From Labrys sedimenti (GTDB lineage Bacteria; Pseudomonadota; Alphaproteobacteria; Rhizobiales; Labraceae): 64,000 nt of DNA. Made by a program: the position numbers and the translations under genes. Each line of letters starts with the position of its first letter. Positions within the stretch are counted from its first letter, which is position 1. Under the pieces are notes generated by a model that saw nothing but the letters and a program-made list of their open reading frames with translations, searched no databases and had not been told where the DNA came from. Shown here piece by piece: positions 61,459 through 64,000 of this stretch. The stretch is taken from the NCBI RefSeq assembly GCF_034424805.1, contig NZ_JAXOUF010000002.1, positions 248,001-312,000 of the forward strand, written 5' to 3'.

Positions 61459-61746
61459 TTAGGCAACGATACCCATGATGTCGGATTCCTTCATGATGAG
61501 GTAATCCTCACCATCGAGCTTGATCTCGGTGCCGGACCACTTGCCGAACAGGACGCGATCGCCAGCCTTGACATCGAGGGGAGTGAGTTTGCCGGAGTCA
61601 TCGCGGCCACCGGGGCCAACGGCGACGACCTTGCCCTCCTGGGGCTTTTCCTTGGCGGTGTCGGGAATGATGATGCCGCCCTTGGACTTTTCTTCGGCAT
61701 CGACGCGCTGTACGACCACGCGGTCGTGGAGCGGACGGAACTTCAT
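61459..61746 (-). CDS. groES: Co-chaperonin GroES
   Basis: 95 residues from MKFRPLHDRVVVQRVDAEEKSKGGIIIPDTAKEKPQ, with AGGAAG upstream; the upstream frame crosses the leader and is rejected. The mobile loop (KSKGGIIIPD), VGPGGRDDSGKL and the roof segment are normal. It caps GroEL as a heptamer. It is the first gene of the operon. Confidence 0.98.
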   Translation of the reverse strand: MKFRPLHDRVVVQRVDAEEKSKGGIIIPDTAKEKPQEGKVVAVGPGGRDDSGKLTPLDVKAGDRVLFGKWSGTEIKLDGEDYLIMKESDIMGIVA

Positions 61747-61814
61747 GGTTGTCTTCCTCTTGTGCGAGGGGCTTGGCCCCTTGGTCCACATCGAAGGGAT
61801 TTTATGATAGACCG

Positions 61815-61841
61815 TTAGCACTCAGCAGAGGTGAGTGCTAA
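61815..61841. promoter_or_regulatory. CIRCE operator of the groESL operon
   Basis: TTAGCACTC-N9-GAGTGCTAA is the exact CIRCE inverted repeat bound by the HrcA repressor. It lies at the expected transcription start, immediately downstream of the -10 box. hrcA itself is not in the window. Confidence 0.97.
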
Positions 61842-61852
61842 CGACTGACCCG

Positions 61853-61881
61853 GATTTAGTCAGCCCCCCGCGGACTGTCAA
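61853..61881 (-). promoter_or_regulatory. groESL promoter
   Basis: On the minus strand TTGACA (61881-61876), 17 bp of spacer and TAAATC (61858-61853) form a sigma70-type promoter just upstream of CIRCE. No heat-shock sigma32 consensus was evident, so HrcA repression is the likely main control. Confidence 0.75.
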
Positions 61882-61954
61882 GGAGCGCCCCTGCAAACAA
61901 TTTCGACCAAAGTGAATTTGGTGAATGGGGCCGGGGGCGAATCCCGGCCCGATC

Positions 61955-62833
61955 TCAGGCCGGCCGAGCCCGCGGAGCGGTGAAAGTGGCGAAGAGGCAG
62001 GCTGCCATGATCAGCGTAGCGCCTGCGAGCGTCCAGTTTGTCGGTACTTCGGCGAAGATATAGTAGCCGAAGATCATCGCCCAGACGAAGGCCGTGTATT
62101 CCATGATGCCCAGACGTGCCGCATGGCCGCGCGCATAGGCCCAGGCCAGGCACAGATGCCCGAAAGTGCCGAACAGGCCGACCGTGGCGGTGATCAGCCA
62201 ATGCTCGAGCTTGACCGGCTGCCATTGCCACGCACCGGCCGGCAGCACGAACAGGAACGCGAAGCAGTTGGAGAGCAGCACGATGGTCAACGTCGAATCC
62301 TGGCTCGATTGCTGGCGCATCAGCACCATGGACAGGGCATAGAAGAAGGCGCAGCCGAGCGCCGCCATCAGGCCGATCACGTCGAAGGCGTGGGCCCCGC
62401 TGGCTTCCTGGCCGCGCGCGATCACCAGCACGCCGGCAAAGCCGACCAGGATGGCGACCAGGGCCCGCACGGCGATCGCCTCCTTCAGGATGATGCGTCC
62501 CAGCACCGCCATCAGCAGCGGGGCGAGGAAGGTGAGGGTGATCGCCTCGACCAGAGGCAACCGCGAAATCGCCGTGAAGAAGCAGGCCGCCGTCGCCAGC
62601 ACCACCATGGCACGCAGGGCATTGCGCTTGAAGGCGGCGGGACTTGGCCAGCCCTTGGCGAAGAGAAGATAGATCACCAGCGCGATCACGGCGCCGGCGC
62701 CGTAGCGCATGGTGATGGCCTGCATGAGGGGATAGGTGGTGGAGATCACCTTCATGCCGGTGTCGAGAAAGGCCAGGAAGGTGACCCCCAGCCCCGACAT
62801 CAGGATGGGGCGCAGCGAAGCCTCGTTCCTCAT
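61955..62833 (-). CDS. EamA/DMT family transporter
   Basis: A 292-residue protein with ten hydrophobic segments arranged as two EamA repeats (about residues 10-145 and 155-285). Typical stretches are AITMRYGAGAVIALVIYLLF, LPLVEAITLTFLAPLLMAVLG and YTAFVWAMIFGYYIFAEVP. These inner-membrane carriers export or import small metabolites; the substrate is unknown. It is divergent from hemA. Confidence 0.9.
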   Translation of the reverse strand: MRNEASLRPILMSGLGVTFLAFLDTGMKVISTTYPLMQAITMRYGAGAVIALVIYLLFAKGWPSPAAFKRNALRAMVVLATAACFFTAISRLPLVEAITLTFLAPLLMAVLGRIILKEAIAVRALVAILVGFAGVLVIARGQEASGAHAFDVIGLMAALGCAFFYALSMVLMRQQSSQDSTLTIVLLSNCFAFLFVLPAGAWQWQPVKLEHWLITATVGLFGTFGHLCLAWAYARGHAARLGIMEYTAFVWAMIFGYYIFAEVPTNWTLAGATLIMAACLFATFTAPRARPA

Positions 62834-63311
62834 GGCCGCACCGGCCCTTGGAGTTTTGCCGGGAAGCCGGGCTTGGCGACAACGCCATCCCTTTCGCGGA
62901 CTTCACGGGTCTCTATAGTGGGGAGGAACACGGGGGTAACCGCTGTGCATCAGGAAATCTTGTTTCCTTTCATTAATAAGGATGGGGGTGAATCGTCCAT
63001 CGGGCGCCGAAAATATTTCTTTGTCCTCGACCCGTTCTCACTCCTGCCGGAAGCACTTTCCAGCAATCGGAGGAAGACGGCCCGGCACCTTTGTCTTAAT
63101 TTTGCGTCGTGAGGTTGCGTTGCGTGCGAAAGCGCAGGGACCCGCGACCAATCGCCGTCTTTACTGTCCATCATGGTGCATCGGCCAGAAATCCGGGTTA
63201 TGACTGAGCCAGATTGGAAGCATTCGAAGCGAGCGACGGCCTCTTGGGGCCGGCAACGCCGGATATTGACCGTCGCCGGCCAAGGCCGGCCGAAGGCGAG
63301 TTTGGGTTGAG
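62834..63311. other. Gene-free region between EamA transporter and hemA
   Basis: 478 bp without a convincing ORF. It contains a GGAAATCTTGTTTCC inverted repeat (about 62953) and AT-rich CATTAATAAGGATG, and must hold the hemA promoter. I see no TTGAT-N4-ATCAA FNR box. Short frames such as 62950-63174 lack coding features. Confidence 0.4.
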
Positions 63312-64000
63312 ATGATGAACTATACTGCGATTTTCGAAACGGCCGTCGACGCTCTCCGGCGCGAGAAGCGCTATCGTGTCTTCGCCGACATCGAACGGAT
63401 CGCGGGGCGTTTTCCCCATGCCCTGTGGCATGCGCCCGATGGCCCGCGCGAGATCGTGGTGTGGTGCTCGAACGATTATCTCGGCATGGGCCAGCATCCC
63501 GCCTCGATCGCGGCGATGGTGGAAGCCGCCCAGCAGCTCGGCGTCGGCGCCGGTGGCACCCGCAACATCTCGGGCAACAGCCATCAGGTGGTGACGCTGG
63601 AGAACGAGCTCGCCGATCTTCACGGCAAGCCGGCAGCGCTGGTCTTCACCTCCGGCTATGTGTCCAACCAGACCGGCATCTCCACCATCGGCCGGCTGCT
63701 GCCCGACGGCCTGATCCTGTCCGACCAGCTCAACCACAATTCGATGATCGAAGGCGTGCGCCAGTCCGGCCGCGAGAAGGCGATCTTCCGCCACAACGAT
63801 CTCGAACATCTCGAGGATCTCCTGCGCAAGGCCGGCAAGGAGCGTCCCAAGCTGATCGCCTTCGAGAGCGTCTATTCCATGGATGGCGACATCGCACCGA
63901 TCGGACGGATTTGCGATCTGGCCGAGCGCTACAATGCCATGACCTATCTCGACGAAGTCCATGCCGTCGGCATGTATGGCGCGCGCGGCGGCGGCATCGC
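63312..64000 (+). CDS. hemA: 5-aminolevulinate synthase (partial, N-terminal 229 residues)
   Basis: The frame starts at ATG 63312 (MMNYTAIFETAVDALRREKRYRVFADIER) and is open to the window edge. Class-II PLP features are WCSNDYLGMGQHP, GVGAGGTRNISGN, LENELADLHGKPAALVFTSGY, SDQLNHNSMIEGVRQS, FRHNDLEHLEDLL, FESVYSMDGDIAPI and YLDEVHAVGMYG. The N-terminal block separates it from other alpha-oxoamine synthases. It condenses glycine and succinyl-CoA to ALA for haem, the C4 route of Alphaproteobacteria. Confidence 0.95.
   Translation, partial: MMNYTAIFETAVDALRREKRYRVFADIERIAGRFPHALWHAPDGPREIVVWCSNDYLGMGQHPASIAAMVEAAQQLGVGAGGTRNISGNSHQVVTLENELADLHGKPAALVFTSGYVSNQTGISTIGRLLPDGLILSDQLNHNSMIEGVRQSGREKAIFRHNDLEHLEDLLRKAGKERPKLIAFESVYSMDGDIAPIGRICDLAERYNAMTYLDEVHAVGMYGARGGGI

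Noticed and set aside
62950..63174. 74-codon minus-strand frame in the hemA upstream region
   Set aside because: Arg/Ser-rich with no domain; more likely part of the hemA control region.
63312..64000. 2-amino-3-ketobutyrate CoA ligase or biotin synthase BioF instead of ALA synthase
   Set aside because: The N-terminal block (YTAIFETAVDALRREKRYRVFADIER) is specific to ALA synthases of Alphaproteobacteria.

Overview
The window is high-GC chromosomal DNA of an alphaproteobacterium, most likely of the order Hyphomicrobiales. The evidence is an ALA synthase of the C4 pathway (hemA, running off the right edge), a CIRCE-controlled groES-groEL operon, the linked block DUF2948 / hisD / UPF0262 / low-Mr phosphatase, a ChoX-type choline-binding protein, and many copies of a ~104-bp two-hairpin intergenic repeat resembling rhizobial RIME elements. 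I cannot fix the genus. No prophage, plasmid functions, CRISPR array or intact insertion sequence is visible.

Left third (1-21.8 kb), mostly catabolic clusters. 1-5.1 kb: the end of one acetylpolyamine amidohydrolase-like gene, an SDR, an FCD-type GntR regulator, an L-rhamnonate dehydratase-like enolase, a second SDR and a complete second acetylpolyamine amidohydrolase. 5.9-14.7 kb: an amino-sugar system. A kinase, a HutC-type GntR regulator, a SIS-domain deaminase and NagA lie on the minus strand; a sugar ABC transporter lies on the plus strand. The two divergent promoters carry nearly identical mirrored promoter/operator sequences. 14.7-21.8 kb: an M20 amidohydrolase, a YheO/DauR-like regulator, an ornithine-cyclodeaminase-like enzyme, an amino-acid ABC transporter and a threonine-dehydratase-like enzyme (EutB/BhcB type).

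Middle (21.8-45.3 kb). Small stress proteins (GlsB-like, CsbD-like, RlpA-like, a 50-residue secreted peptide), tRNA-Gly(CCC), a nitroreductase, a thioesterase, a 2-hydroxyacid dehydrogenase and apaG come first. A membrane-stress operon of PspA-like, YqiJ/NfeD-like and YqiK flotillin-like proteins follows; the PspA-like gene is preceded, in the same open frame, by what reads as the N-terminal part of an IS605-type TnpB without its RuvC nuclease. Then come argD-argF-hslO-argE, a flavin reductase, mscL, an aminotransferase, a TPR protein, a cold-shock protein, a compositionally distinct ABC exporter, and the hisD block.

Right third (45.3-64 kb). A ThDP enzyme, a cytochrome c, a conserved hypothetical, a Crp/Fnr regulator and a D-Ala-D-Ala ligase precede a probable N-heterocycle cluster: a fused 2Fe-2S/molybdopterin hydroxylase, its FAD subunit, an orphan ChoX-like binding protein and an enamidase-like amidohydrolase. 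A CPA2 antiporter, groEL-groES, an EamA transporter and hemA complete the window.

Two kinds of small palindromic element are scattered through the intergenic DNA. The first is the RIME-like element (near 13.6, 30.7, 39.2, 43.9, 45.3, 49.7 and 54.0 kb); two copies supply the stop codon of the gene they abut. The second is a looser class of paired inverted arms around a 30-50-bp spacer (37.7, 47.8, 48.9, 51.1 and 57.6 kb, with half copies at 14.7 and 33.96 kb). Three of these sit in convergent gaps, and one is translated inside the leader of the cytochrome c.
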